Shown piece after piece: positions 25,065 to 34,526 of a stretch of DNA of 45,519 bases. The DNA comes from a candidate division WWE3 bacterium (GTDB taxonomy: Bacteria; Patescibacteriota; WWE3; UBA101185; UBA10185), in contig QZJF01000002.1 in the NCBI GenBank assembly GCA_003599255.1, forward strand, positions 1 through 45,519, in the 5' to 3' direction. The position numbers and the translations under genes were made by a program. Below the pieces are notes generated by a model. That model searched no databases. It saw only the letters and a list, made by a program, of their open reading frames with translations, and had not been told where the DNA came from. The stretch's first letter is position 1. The number at the start of each line of letters is the position of its first letter.

Positions 25065-26558
25065 TTATTTGATTATACAATCAACTTTAGTGGTAAGTCC
25101 TAGTACATTTTTAATAGTTTCAACATTAATTTTTAACGGTTCAATTACTATACCTACAACTGAATTTTCAGGTACTTGAACTGTGAATTGGACTGCACCA
25201 TCTCGGACGCTTACTGATTTCGAGCATGTTAAAGATTGGCCATCACTTTCAGACGAAGCTTGATACGCTTTTATTGTTGAAGTGCCAGAATCAGGTAAAT
25301 TTTTTAAGTTTATTAGCACTTCTTTTGTGCTTTTCTCATTTGAGATAATAATTCCACGCTCTCCTTTCATGTTTACGAATCCTAATGAAGGCGTATTATC
25401 TGAATTTGTTTGATATATCTCGCTTTGACCCTTCCCCAATGCTAATGTTACAGATAGAAGCTTCCATGTTTTACCTTGGGGTAGTAGCTCAACTTTATCG
25501 TTTCTTCGCACGTAAAATCCGAATACATCTTCATTCTTTATGGGATTATATGGGTCGTAAAGACTCATAGAGTAATAATTTGCGGCAGCAACACCGCCCT
25601 TTAAAAAACTAATAAGTTTTGTACCCGTATAAGGTATAGCGAGATTTGAATATATATAGGGGTTGGCTTTGTATTCAGAGGATTCGTTCCATTCGTCGAT
25701 GAAAATTGGGAGATCCAAATTTTCACGTTCCAAAACTTTTTTGAATGTGTACCAAGATGGTTCATCCTTATCATAGCTGTGAAGCGAAATACCGTTTAAA
25801 AGTGTACTTGGGACATTAGTAATTAGATGATCCAAAATATCGGTTTTTTCTGGTTGTGCTGCAGCAGGACCGATTATTGGGATAAGCCTGTTATCGTTTT
25901 CTTCTTTATCTACGCTACGTATTGCTTCTGCCGCAACACTGAACATCTTAGTGTAAGCTTCGTGTCTTGATAATTTAGAGTTGTTGATATTGAAGAAATT
26001 TTTGTTATCCGGCTCATTCCAGATTTCTATGTAATCTATGTATGGCCTATAAATTCTATAAGTCTTTTTTACAATATCAAAGAATACACCCCAATCACTT
26101 GGAATACTGTATTTTCCTGAATATCCAAGCCATTCGGGCATATAAGCAACAACCCCGATTACTTTAATATTTCTATTTTTTGCGTTTTGGTAAACGTTTT
26201 TTATATGTTCAATACTATTTAAATTCCAGTTAGACGGGTCCTGAATATTACTTACATTGTTCTTATAGCTTTCTACCGTTATATCTCCTTGCAATATATT
26301 TTCTATTAAGAACCCTTTTCTTATTACTGTAACGCCTGCATCAGCTATGGCGTCCCACCCAGCTTGGTCTGTAATTTCCGGTGTTTGCGCCCCACCAAAA
26401 ACTAATGGTGACCCATTAGTAGCTTTGCTGTCGAAGTCAACTTCAATAATTTCTAACTCCTTTGCAAGTACGGTAGATGTTTGGTAATCTGGTGCATTAT
26501 TGTGCACATAAAAATAGACCAATGAAGTGATCATAAGTAATGTGAAAATACTTCTCAT
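25065..26558 (-). CDS. secreted clan-A glycoside hydrolase (GH39/GH5-like)
   Basis: 497 residues with an N-terminal signal anchor. The TIM-barrel catalytic pair is visible: acid/base Glu182 in EIWNEPDN and nucleophile Glu289 in FIDEWNES. A C-terminal beta-sandwich domain follows (GIIISNEKSTKEVLINLKNL). The pattern of WNEP and a later DEW-type Glu fits clan GH-A, nearest by eye to GH39 or GH5 families. It probably trims or degrades the glycan made by this locus. TAATAT lies 6 nt before the ATG on the minus strand, so it may have its own leaderless promoter although it is the last gene of the glycan locus. Confidence 0.75.
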   Translation of the reverse strand: MRSIFTLLMITSLVYFYVHNNAPDYQTSTVLAKELEIIEVDFDSKATNGSPLVFGGAQTPEITDQAGWDAIADAGVTVIRKGFLIENILQGDITVESYKNNVSNIQDPSNWNLNSIEHIKNVYQNAKNRNIKVIGVVAYMPEWLGYSGKYSIPSDWGVFFDIVKKTYRIYRPYIDYIEIWNEPDNKNFFNINNSKLSRHEAYTKMFSVAAEAIRSVDKEENDNRLIPIIGPAAAQPEKTDILDHLITNVPSTLLNGISLHSYDKDEPSWYTFKKVLERENLDLPIFIDEWNESSEYKANPYIYSNLAIPYTGTKLISFLKGGVAAANYYSMSLYDPYNPIKNEDVFGFYVRRNDKVELLPQGKTWKLLSVTLALGKGQSEIYQTNSDNTPSLGFVNMKGERGIIISNEKSTKEVLINLKNLPDSGTSTIKAYQASSESDGQSLTCSKSVSVRDGAVQFTVQVPENSVVGIVIEPLKINVETIKNVLGLTTKVDCIIK

Positions 26559-26673
26559 TTTTTAATATTACACCATTGGCACATTTATGTTTGAGAGACA
26601 GAACAAGAACGGTGAGAAGATTTAATCTATGTATCCTTAATAATTCTTAGTAGGCTCAAAGTGATAATGATAT

Positions 26674-28962
26674 TTATTTAAATATCAAAGACTTTCCGTT
26701 ATTATAAATCGTGTTTTTATTTTGGTATAAGAAATCCGTAGGATATTTATATAAAATCCTTCTGTCCTTGTATATCTCGTGGTATTTATTCTTCAAGGTA
26801 TTTATTGAACTTGAATAGACATAAGAGGTCTTGTCGATTATCTCTGGGAAAATATACTCGACAACATTATTATTTAATTGTCCATACGCTCTTAAACGTA
26901 ACTTAGACATGCTATCTGAATTGATTGAAGATTTGTGATCTAAGTTGTTTTTTAACCAAAGTATTGAGACTTTGTCACTGGTGAAAGTATAAAACTCATC
27001 ATAATTAGTTCCAGTATTGTTAAGTAAGGCAGATGGGACCGTCCCACCAATTATTTGATACAAAAAACCGGAATTAATCAAAAAAAACAATATTAAAATT
27101 ATTTCTAAAGTTATCATATAGGAATGCACTTTATAACCATAGCCGATTATTAGTTCCCCCCCAACTATTGTAGTAATTGATAATATCACAAGCGTTTGAA
27201 TATAAAATCTGCCTATTGGATAGCTAAGTGATAAAATAGGCATGACAGTCATCAGGAAGAACAAAACTATAAAAACAAGACTAAACAAACGATATTCGAT
27301 ACCAAAACCGTATTTTTTTGAAATGACTATATAAATAGTTCCAATTACAAGAAAGACCTTTATGAGTTTTTTTACCGACTCAAAGAATACAATGATGTAT
27401 CCATGGTATGGTGAAGGTATATTACTCGCTCTTCCCTCCGGATTGACAAGAATTCTTTGTGAGTAGTCAAATCTTTCAGTGTACAAATTATCCGCACCTT
27501 TCTTTCTGGAGATTTGATCAATAACTTCCAGATTGTGTTTTTCAACTAATGCTATGTTATTTAAGGCATTTGGTTTGTAGAATATATTAAATTGATCTAT
27601 TGGAGATCCCTGTACGGTAATTAAATCCTCATCAAGCATAGACCTTACGTTTGTAACTGACTCCTTTATGGTGTTTACCAGACCGTGGGAAGTATCTGTA
27701 ACTTGAAAATACCATATGTAAGCAACAAAATATAGAATGATAATTGGAACAAGATTAAGGTGATGTGTCTCGTTACACTTGATATTTTCTAATTTCCCCC
27801 CCGTTAAACTTAATTGATTAGAAATTTTTATATATACAGCTTGTAAAATATATGTAACCAGGAATACAACGAGCGCAATGTAAGTTGTCGAATAATGGGA
27901 TAAAATCATTGCAATCCCAAATATTATAAATAGTATGTTTTTGTGTACTCGTGTAGTCTGTTTTTCAAATAATATCAGTATCATTAATGCAAAGAACAAC
28001 AATGCTATTTGTTGCCGTACTAATATAGAAATCTCAAACATAAAATTATATGTTGACAAAAAAAGAAAAGAGCCTAAAAAAGATAAACGTGGATTCAAAA
28101 ACTTCGAGTAAATGAGATATAAAGAAACGGGTGCAAAAGAAAAAAGTATTGGGTAAACCAATTTAAATATAAATTCATCATTGATATTCAGGAACTGGTC
28201 AATTATCGTAGGTAATATTGTAATGCTCAGACATGCATTATATGTGTTTCTTAAGTGCGCTATGTCCCAAAGTAAGGATTGTTTGGTCAACTGGAACACG
28301 TCGTACTCAATGAATATGTCCCAACCAGATACATGAAAACTTCTCAGAGAGTACAGTAGTAAAATTGTTAGTGATAATGTATAGATAGAGTACAGATGCA
28401 ACCCAATAGCAAATATTTTGTACTTCATAATGAAAAGTACATATAAAGCCATTGCGATTATTGTTAACATCAGGAGCAAATTGGTGCCGTGATTATTTAA
28501 AACAATTGTTCCAGCGATACCCAAAGCAAGGATTATTGGAGGTAATATGTAAATGAAAGAATTTAATTCAAGATTAATCTTAAGATCTATACGAAAAGTG
28601 GGATTGTCGTGATTTCTTACAACTAGAAGACATAAAGTTAAGACAAGTAGATCAAATACAGGCAGTAGCACATTTAAAGATAATGGAGGTGTTTGGATAA
28701 TAAGTGGGAAGACAGAATTGATTATTAAACCTATAATTATCTGGTAAGCCAAACTAAGTCCCAAGGAATATACGAATAAGCTTTGTGAGGATCTAAGTTG
28801 GTTAAACAAAATTAAAGTCAAGAAGCCAGGTATAAAGAAAATTGTGAATAAGGTTAACAATTCCCTAAGGTAGATGAAGTTAATATCCGCAATAATCAAG
28901 AAGTTAACAAAAGTCAGCAGTAAAATGATCGATTTAATTAATTGGTTTTTCTGATATGACAT
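26674..28962 (-). CDS. large polytopic membrane protein (GT-C/DUF2206-like)
   Basis: 762 residues with about 18-20 membrane helices and a soluble C-terminal segment. The N-terminal FIPGFLTLILF helix pair resembles DUF1616/DUF2206 proteins common in archaeal and CPR glycan loci. One large outside loop (about residues 430-520) is hydrophilic. It may be a glycan polymerase or a GT-C transferase; I see no definite catalytic motif. The start overlaps the 3' end of the upstream GT4 gene by 29 nt. Confidence 0.65.
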   Translation of the reverse strand: MSYQKNQLIKSIILLLTFVNFLIIADINFIYLRELLTLFTIFFIPGFLTLILFNQLRSSQSLFVYSLGLSLAYQIIIGLIINSVFPLIIQTPPLSLNVLLPVFDLLVLTLCLLVVRNHDNPTFRIDLKINLELNSFIYILPPIILALGIAGTIVLNNHGTNLLLMLTIIAMALYVLFIMKYKIFAIGLHLYSIYTLSLTILLLYSLRSFHVSGWDIFIEYDVFQLTKQSLLWDIAHLRNTYNACLSITILPTIIDQFLNINDEFIFKLVYPILFSFAPVSLYLIYSKFLNPRLSFLGSFLFLSTYNFMFEISILVRQQIALLFFALMILILFEKQTTRVHKNILFIIFGIAMILSHYSTTYIALVVFLVTYILQAVYIKISNQLSLTGGKLENIKCNETHHLNLVPIIILYFVAYIWYFQVTDTSHGLVNTIKESVTNVRSMLDEDLITVQGSPIDQFNIFYKPNALNNIALVEKHNLEVIDQISRKKGADNLYTERFDYSQRILVNPEGRASNIPSPYHGYIIVFFESVKKLIKVFLVIGTIYIVISKKYGFGIEYRLFSLVFIVLFFLMTVMPILSLSYPIGRFYIQTLVILSITTIVGGELIIGYGYKVHSYMITLEIILILFFLINSGFLYQIIGGTVPSALLNNTGTNYDEFYTFTSDKVSILWLKNNLDHKSSINSDSMSKLRLRAYGQLNNNVVEYIFPEIIDKTSYVYSSSINTLKNKYHEIYKDRRILYKYPTDFLYQNKNTIYNNGKSLIFK

Positions 28963-30139
28963 TATTTTTACTATCTAGGGCAATTTTGTATACAGATACG
29001 AGTCTTTCTAAATGCTTTTGCATATCGAAGGTGTCACTGGCGAATATCCTTGCTTTTACACTTATATCTTGAAGCCTGTCAGTATTAGTAATTAGATTTT
29101 CTACGACGTCAGCAATCTGTTTATAATCGTTAGTTTTAACAAGGTAACCTGTTTCGTTGTTATTAATTAATTCTGGTATGCCCCCAATATCACTTGCGAC
29201 AACAACTCTGCCAGTAAACATTGCCTCAATGATTACGGTTGGAAGATTTTCTGGCGTGATTGAAGGGCATACAACAACTGTATTGTTGTGGTAAAGTTCT
29301 TTAATAGCTGAATTTTGGACATGGCCTAAAAACGTTACTGAGGATTTAATACCTAAAGAATCCGCCAAATTACTAAGTTTTTCCTTCTCCGGACCACCTC
29401 CTGCGATGTTAAATCGCATGTCTGGGAATTTTTTTAATAAAATTGCCGCACTCTTTAAGAAGTTGTCAACACCTTTTATTTTCAATAAATTTCCAACATA
29501 TAAAATACATCTAAAGTTATTTATTCTAGAATACGGTAAAGGGGTTATACCATTGTAAATAGTACTAACGGGATTGTAGCCGCTTTTAGTTAGGAGATCC
29601 CTCATGAATTCACTTGGGGCAATGAAATAATCAATATTCTTAATAAATTTCCTCAAAAATGCATATTTGAGTTTTTCCGGCCAAAATCTGAGCCAACCTA
29701 CACAACTTTTACATTTAGAATTAAAGTAATACCCCGTGTGGTACTCTAAGTTTCCTCTAGGGCATATTAGTTTGTATTCATGAGCAGTTACAACTGTTGG
29801 CACTCTCTTTAATGGTATTAGTATTGAGGGAGATGCATAATTAAGGAAATTATTAATGTGAACGACATCTGGCTGAAAGTTTTTTAGAACTTTTCTCAAT
29901 AAAATAATTGCACTTGGGTTAAAAAAGTAGGTTAGGTATCTCAGAACAGGGTGTTTTTTAAACGATTTGAATATAAAGGTATTATCATCGAAAACACTCT
30001 CTATTAGCGCATCGCTCCCCATAATCTTGACGATGTGCCCCATGCTTTCAAGGTGATACTTGACATTATACATATATACAGCTGCTCCTCCATATTCTCC
30101 CAATTCATCATTTATCATAAGTATACGAAGTTTCTTCAT
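28934..30139 (-). CDS. family 4 glycosyltransferase with cysteine insert
   Basis: 401 residues from the ATG at 30139, which makes a 4-nt ATGA overlap with the upstream GT2 stop; a longer in-frame ATG at 30157 lies inside that gene. GT-B fold: N-terminal GEYGGAAVYMYNV, a Cys insert (CPRGNLEY, then CKSCVGW) that may bind metal, LYVGNLLKIKGVDNFL, and the donor-site EX7E-like segment near PENLPTVIIEAMFTGRVVVASD. Transfers a nucleotide sugar to the growing lipid-linked glycan on the cytosolic side. Confidence 0.88.
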   Translation of the reverse strand: MKKLRILMINDELGEYGGAAVYMYNVKYHLESMGHIVKIMGSDALIESVFDDNTFIFKSFKKHPVLRYLTYFFNPSAIILLRKVLKNFQPDVVHINNFLNYASPSILIPLKRVPTVVTAHEYKLICPRGNLEYHTGYYFNSKCKSCVGWLRFWPEKLKYAFLRKFIKNIDYFIAPSEFMRDLLTKSGYNPVSTIYNGITPLPYSRINNFRCILYVGNLLKIKGVDNFLKSAAILLKKFPDMRFNIAGGGPEKEKLSNLADSLGIKSSVTFLGHVQNSAIKELYHNNTVVVCPSITPENLPTVIIEAMFTGRVVVASDIGGIPELINNNETGYLVKTNDYKQIADVVENLITNTDRLQDISVKARIFASDTFDMQKHLERLVSVYKIALDSKNNVISEKPIN

Positions 30140-31050
30140 TTGTTTTTTTTCTCCCAATATGATTTCTGATTACTTAAGAATTTACACACGGGTAATGGTA
30201 ATTGTCGATATCTTTTACCAAGAGAAATTGACACACACTTAATAGTGTCAACAATAAGCAGAACAAATAGAAATTTAACCTTAAGTTTTTGCATAAAAAA
30301 TAAGTATTTTTTTGCAATTCTATTGATGTCTTTACGATTTGAGTTATTTGGAATGTTCATTCTATATATCTGACTGAAAGATACACCCTGATCAAAACCT
30401 ACTCTCGCAATTCTACACAAGTTGAAACTGTGTGAATGTATAACTGCCGCCTCCGGTTCGTACAGGATACTGTATTCTCTATCCAGCATTGAAAGAGCCC
30501 AGCCTAAATCCTCACTAACAATTACATCCTCAGGGTAGGGATTATTTAGAATCATATCTTTTCTCACAGCAGAGTTTACATCAGAATAAACAACACTATA
30601 TTTATAATAATTAGTTATATCAATAATCCTTCTTATATTTGGGTAATCTTGATTATATCCATAGTTAATAATCTGGTTCGAACCCTCTTTTGGTATTTGC
30701 CTACCAAAAACACCTGCGACACAACTATCTTTGAGACCTCGGATTAAATTTTGTAACCAATATCTATGCTTTGGAATGGCGTCTTGTGTTAGATACACAA
30801 CATAATTTCCCCTAGCTAGTTTAGCCCCGAGATTTCTGGTTCTTCCGTGTCCAAATTCAATTCTTGGTATTTTAACTAGCCTAATCGGGTACTCTTTTGC
30901 GTATTCAAGACTATTATCATCCGACGTCGAATCTATAATAATCACCTCAAAGTTAACGAATTTTTGACTAAATACCATATCAACTACTTTTCTAAAGGTA
31001 GTACCAGGGTTAAGTGTAAGAATTATTATCGAAGCTTCAATTTCTTTCAT
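30136..31050 (-). CDS. family 2 glycosyltransferase (rhamnosyltransferase-like)
   Basis: 304 residues. GT-A fold with EASIIILTLNPG at the N-terminus, VIIIDSTSDDNSLEYA, the FGHGRTRNLGA block and LTQDAIP in place of DxD. The FGHGRTRN...LTQDA combination is typical of rhamnosyltransferase-like GT2 enzymes. It overlaps its neighbours at both ends (14 nt with the upstream gene, 4 nt in the ATGA with the downstream gene), so it is part of one operon. Confidence 0.85.
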   Translation of the reverse strand: MKEIEASIIILTLNPGTTFRKVVDMVFSQKFVNFEVIIIDSTSDDNSLEYAKEYPIRLVKIPRIEFGHGRTRNLGAKLARGNYVVYLTQDAIPKHRYWLQNLIRGLKDSCVAGVFGRQIPKEGSNQIINYGYNQDYPNIRRIIDITNYYKYSVVYSDVNSAVRKDMILNNPYPEDVIVSEDLGWALSMLDREYSILYEPEAAVIHSHSFNLCRIARVGFDQGVSFSQIYRMNIPNNSNRKDINRIAKKYLFFMQKLKVKFLFVLLIVDTIKCVSISLGKRYRQLPLPVCKFLSNQKSYWEKKNK

Positions 31051-32173
31051 CTAGTAGCTCCTTATATATTGATTCAACTTTACTTGCTATATTTTCCCAG
31101 CTGTACTTGTTAACTACTAATACTCTGCCCCTATTACCCATCTCCTCAGATATCTTCTTATTTTGTAGGATGTTACAAATGGATGATGCAATTGCTCTCG
31201 AATCTTTTGTTTTTATTATGAGTCCACAATTCGCCTCAAGAATACTGTCACTTATACCTACTATGTCTGTTGCAATTACTGGTGTTTTGCATGCTAGGGC
31301 TTCCACCAATACAAGTCCAAAACCTTCTATATTTATAGATGGTAATACCAGTACTGCCGCTCTATTGTAGAATGGTGTTAGCTCAGCATGTCCAACTTCC
31401 CCAACAAACTGTACATTGTTTTGTATGTTTAGTTCCCTTGACAATTCTACATATTTGTCTCTTAACGAACCTCCACCTACTACCAGCAATTTAATATCAG
31501 GTATATCCACGCGGGCTATCTTAACAGCTTTGAGTAAGTAATCTAAGCCCTTGAATTCGTGATATTTATCCAATATTGAAACAAACAGTATTGTTTTTTC
31601 TTCCCTTGGAATACCCAAGGGTTTGAATAAGTCGCAGTCTACGCCATTTGGTAGCGTTACAATTTTATATTTATAATTTTTGAGTAAATCTTTAGTATTG
31701 TTAAACGCTTTTTCCCACCCCTCATTAACTATAATTATTTTATCAACAAGACTTAAAGATATTAAAAATATCGTATGCAAATATAATTCTGTTAGTAACT
31801 TACTAAGGAATCCGCTCTTATTCATATCATTATGAATCGTTATTACTGACTTTCTTTTCAATAATTTAGCCAAAAGTATGCTTATATCAGAAGTCCACGG
31901 TGTGGGCATATGAGTGTGTATAATGTCGAAATCGTTTTTTAATATTTCAATGGGAAGAAAGAGAGTTATATTGGTGTTTGTTATTTTGAACCACGATTTT
32001 AAGCGTTTAATGTCAATTCCAAAAGCTTCTTTCAGTGTTGAGTTTGGATCTTTAGCACAAATAACCTTTACTCTATGGTTTTTTTTAACGAGTACTTTGG
32101 AAAGGTACAAAACATGATTTGAAACCCCCCCGATATATGGAAAAAAAAGATTGGGCGTGTGAATAATATTCAT
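31037..32173 (-). CDS. family 4 glycosyltransferase
   Basis: 378 residues with a GT-B fold: FPYIGGVSNHVLYLSKVL, DIIHTHMPTPW, VTLPNGVDCDLFKP, LLVVGGGSLRDKYVEL and the C-terminal EGFGLVLVEALACKTPVIATD with the catalytic Glu pair. A standard cytosolic retaining transferase for surface glycan assembly. Separated by about 48 nt from the pyruvyl transferase upstream. Confidence 0.9.
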   Translation of the reverse strand: MNIIHTPNLFFPYIGGVSNHVLYLSKVLVKKNHRVKVICAKDPNSTLKEAFGIDIKRLKSWFKITNTNITLFLPIEILKNDFDIIHTHMPTPWTSDISILLAKLLKRKSVITIHNDMNKSGFLSKLLTELYLHTIFLISLSLVDKIIIVNEGWEKAFNNTKDLLKNYKYKIVTLPNGVDCDLFKPLGIPREEKTILFVSILDKYHEFKGLDYLLKAVKIARVDIPDIKLLVVGGGSLRDKYVELSRELNIQNNVQFVGEVGHAELTPFYNRAAVLVLPSINIEGFGLVLVEALACKTPVIATDIVGISDSILEANCGLIIKTKDSRAIASSICNILQNKKISEEMGNRGRVLVVNKYSWENIASKVESIYKELLDERN

Positions 32174-32221
32174 GAATTTAATCCAATCGAAGTCTTTATC
32201 TTAATTTAATACATGTTCCAT

Positions 32222-33391
32222 TTAACTAATAAATTTTCTGAGAATTTTTGGACTCAGTTTAGATTCAGCCTTGAATTTCATTGATTTAGTAGTGTAGGAA
32301 CGTTTAATTTCTTTTTGATCTTTCCAAACCCTGTCAATATAACTTGTGAGACTCTTATAGGTTAGTTCTTCGAATGATATTTCTTTATCGATTTCGTTAA
32401 TTAATTCTATGAAATCGTGACACTTTTGAGCATAATTAATTGATATTAATGGGGTTCTATTGGAAAAAGCAAAAATTATGGAATGCAATCTCATACCAAG
32501 GAAGATATCCATCTTACCCATGATACTAAGTATTTCTCTTGAATTGTACTTTGGAAAATCTATTACTTTTACTTTATCATAGTCTGCAATGTAGTCCATT
32601 AGTTCATGATTTATTTCTTTGTCCCAAGAACCAAAGATAAATAATACAATTTGTGCTTTATACTTATGTGAGGCGTATTTTAGAGAATCTCCAATTACTC
32701 TGACAAAATCATTTCTGCTTATTTTAGATTTTCCTCTCAAAAATGAATCAACATAACAGTTAATATTTACACCTATGGTGCGGGTCCCAACATTTTCGTT
32801 GCCAAGTAATTCGTTAAGCTTATCGTTATCTACTTGTGGTAAAAGCAAAGCAATATCTGAAGTTACATAGCGTTTTTCTTTACTAACACCCATATATTCT
32901 GCAAGGTGTCCTGAGTTTTTTTCCCTTAATATCATAAAATCCAGCTGTCGCACCATATTACTAATCAGTTTCTCACCTAGTTTAGTATATATAGGCCCAA
33001 TACCAGCTGAGAAAAGACCAATTTTCTTTCTCATTAATTTTGAAACCACTATGAAGGGAAGCATCCCTAGAAATGTATTCTGTTTAAAGTTTAGGAGTTT
33101 GTATTCATAGAAAAGTGACCCGGTAATAATTACTAAATCTGAAATGCTAATCAAATGTATTAATTTAATATAATTCCAAATCACCCTAGGGATATTAAAG
33201 TTTATCGTAAGATTACAAGTCAGTATTTTGTATCTATCTTGATACCTAGAGATATTCCTTGTATTTCTGGATGGAATAATATATTTGACGTTACCAAACT
33301 CCTTAGTTAGTTCAATAAGTGTTGATTCTAAGATTGCTTCGTCGCCTGCATTTATTCCACTAAATGCCCCTAAAATAAATATATTTAGCAT
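32222..33391 (-). CDS. polysaccharide pyruvyl transferase family protein (CsaB-like)
   Basis: 389 residues of the PF04230 type: ILGAFSGINAGDEAILESTL at the N-terminus, ITGSLFYEYKLLNFK, GLFSAGIGPI, and the C-terminal MDIFLGMRLHSIIFAFSNRTPLISINY block with the conserved Arg-Leu-His. It adds a ketal-linked pyruvate from phosphoenolpyruvate to a glycan sugar, giving negative charge; in Firmicutes this modified glycan holds SLH-domain S-layer proteins. No SLH domain is seen in this window. The start overlaps the upstream gene by 7 nt. Confidence 0.85.
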   Translation of the reverse strand: MLNIFILGAFSGINAGDEAILESTLIELTKEFGNVKYIIPSRNTRNISRYQDRYKILTCNLTINFNIPRVIWNYIKLIHLISISDLVIITGSLFYEYKLLNFKQNTFLGMLPFIVVSKLMRKKIGLFSAGIGPIYTKLGEKLISNMVRQLDFMILREKNSGHLAEYMGVSKEKRYVTSDIALLLPQVDNDKLNELLGNENVGTRTIGVNINCYVDSFLRGKSKISRNDFVRVIGDSLKYASHKYKAQIVLFIFGSWDKEINHELMDYIADYDKVKVIDFPKYNSREILSIMGKMDIFLGMRLHSIIFAFSNRTPLISINYAQKCHDFIELINEIDKEISFEELTYKSLTSYIDRVWKDQKEIKRSYTTKSMKFKAESKLSPKILRKFIS

Positions 33392-34524
33392 GTTACCCTC
33401 TCAATGTAATTATTAACAATTTCTGACCAATCGTTACCCCTTACTTCATTTATGCATGCTTCCCTACTGAATTTATCCTTTAACAATCTTAGTATTTCTG
33501 AGGTAAGTGAATATATGTTAATTTCTACAGCATAACTGTTTTGACTACTAAGTAGATCTTGTGATGCGTTAAGCGGGTGTTTGGTTAGTACAACTGGGAT
33601 TCCACAAGCCTGAGCCTCCAATACTGTAACTCCAAATCCTTCCCTTTCTGAAAGTGAAACAAAGACTTTAGAAGCTTTCATCAAGGCAAATACTTTATCA
33701 TGACTTTCAATTCTTCCTTTCAAAAATATATTGTTCTCAAGTTTCATTTCTTCCACTAACTTTTCCAGGCTTTCTTGTTCCGGGCCTTCTCCGATTATAG
33801 TACATCGTATATCTGGTTTTGATTTAACTATTTCGGCGACAGATTTGATTAATAAATCTACATTCTTATGTTTAAGTAATCTTCCTACATAGATTATGTC
33901 GGATGTTTCCTTGTCTGGTTCGACTGATTGAACTTTGTCAAACTCTATACCTAACGGTATCGTAGTGATTTCCTTTTTGCTTCCAAGAATGTTTCCAAGT
34001 CTTTTTGAGGTGTGGTTTGAGTTAGCTACAATCATATCCGGCAACAAAACTGTTAGTCTCTCCAAAATATATGCAATTTGTCCTTTGAAATTACCCAAAT
34101 ATTCCTGCCAATACTCTTTACCCCAAACCTCATGCCACACCGCATACATTTTCTTTCTTTTCAGCCAACAAACTATTCTCATTGAGAAAATAGGGAAGTA
34201 GGGCATATGATCCACTTCGATAACATCCCAATTCTCTTTGATCATTTTGAAACATGCCAATCCAAAAAGGATTCCTTGTTTTATTGATCTTCTGGGGCCG
34301 GCGTAAAGAGGAATTAACGGGGATATCGCATGCAGATGCACTCCGTTTTCCGTTCTATCTCTTTCTCCATTCCACCAGTTCATGCAATATATGTGAACGT
34401 CATAACCCTTTTCAGCTAATCTTGTGGAAATTTCATACAAACGCTTTTCTTTACCCCCTTTGTTATAGGGCCATATAGCGTCTGATACAAATGCGATTTT
34501 TTTGGCGATAGATTGCTCTGGCAT
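33385..34524 (-). CDS. family 4 glycosyltransferase
   Basis: 379 residues, GT-B fold: PYNKGGKEKRLYEISTRLAEKGYDV, VIEVDHMPYFPIF, TTIPLGIEFDKV, IYVGRLLKHKNVDLLIKS, CTIIGEGPEQESLEKL and EREGFGVTVLEAQACGIPVVLTK. It belongs to the same operon as the pyruvyl transferase (7-nt overlap) and follows the GT2 gene with 2 nt between. Confidence 0.9.
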   Translation of the reverse strand: MPEQSIAKKIAFVSDAIWPYNKGGKEKRLYEISTRLAEKGYDVHIYCMNWWNGERDRTENGVHLHAISPLIPLYAGPRRSIKQGILFGLACFKMIKENWDVIEVDHMPYFPIFSMRIVCWLKRKKMYAVWHEVWGKEYWQEYLGNFKGQIAYILERLTVLLPDMIVANSNHTSKRLGNILGSKKEITTIPLGIEFDKVQSVEPDKETSDIIYVGRLLKHKNVDLLIKSVAEIVKSKPDIRCTIIGEGPEQESLEKLVEEMKLENNIFLKGRIESHDKVFALMKASKVFVSLSEREGFGVTVLEAQACGIPVVLTKHPLNASQDLLSSQNSYAVEINIYSLTSEILRLLKDKFSREACINEVRGNDWSEIVNNYIERVTC

Positions 34525-34526
34525 GA

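Noticed and set aside
30660-30700. GGTTCGAACC sequence resembling a tRNA T-loop
   Set aside because: It lies in a coding sequence (GT2) and no acceptor stem or anticodon arm could be drawn around it.
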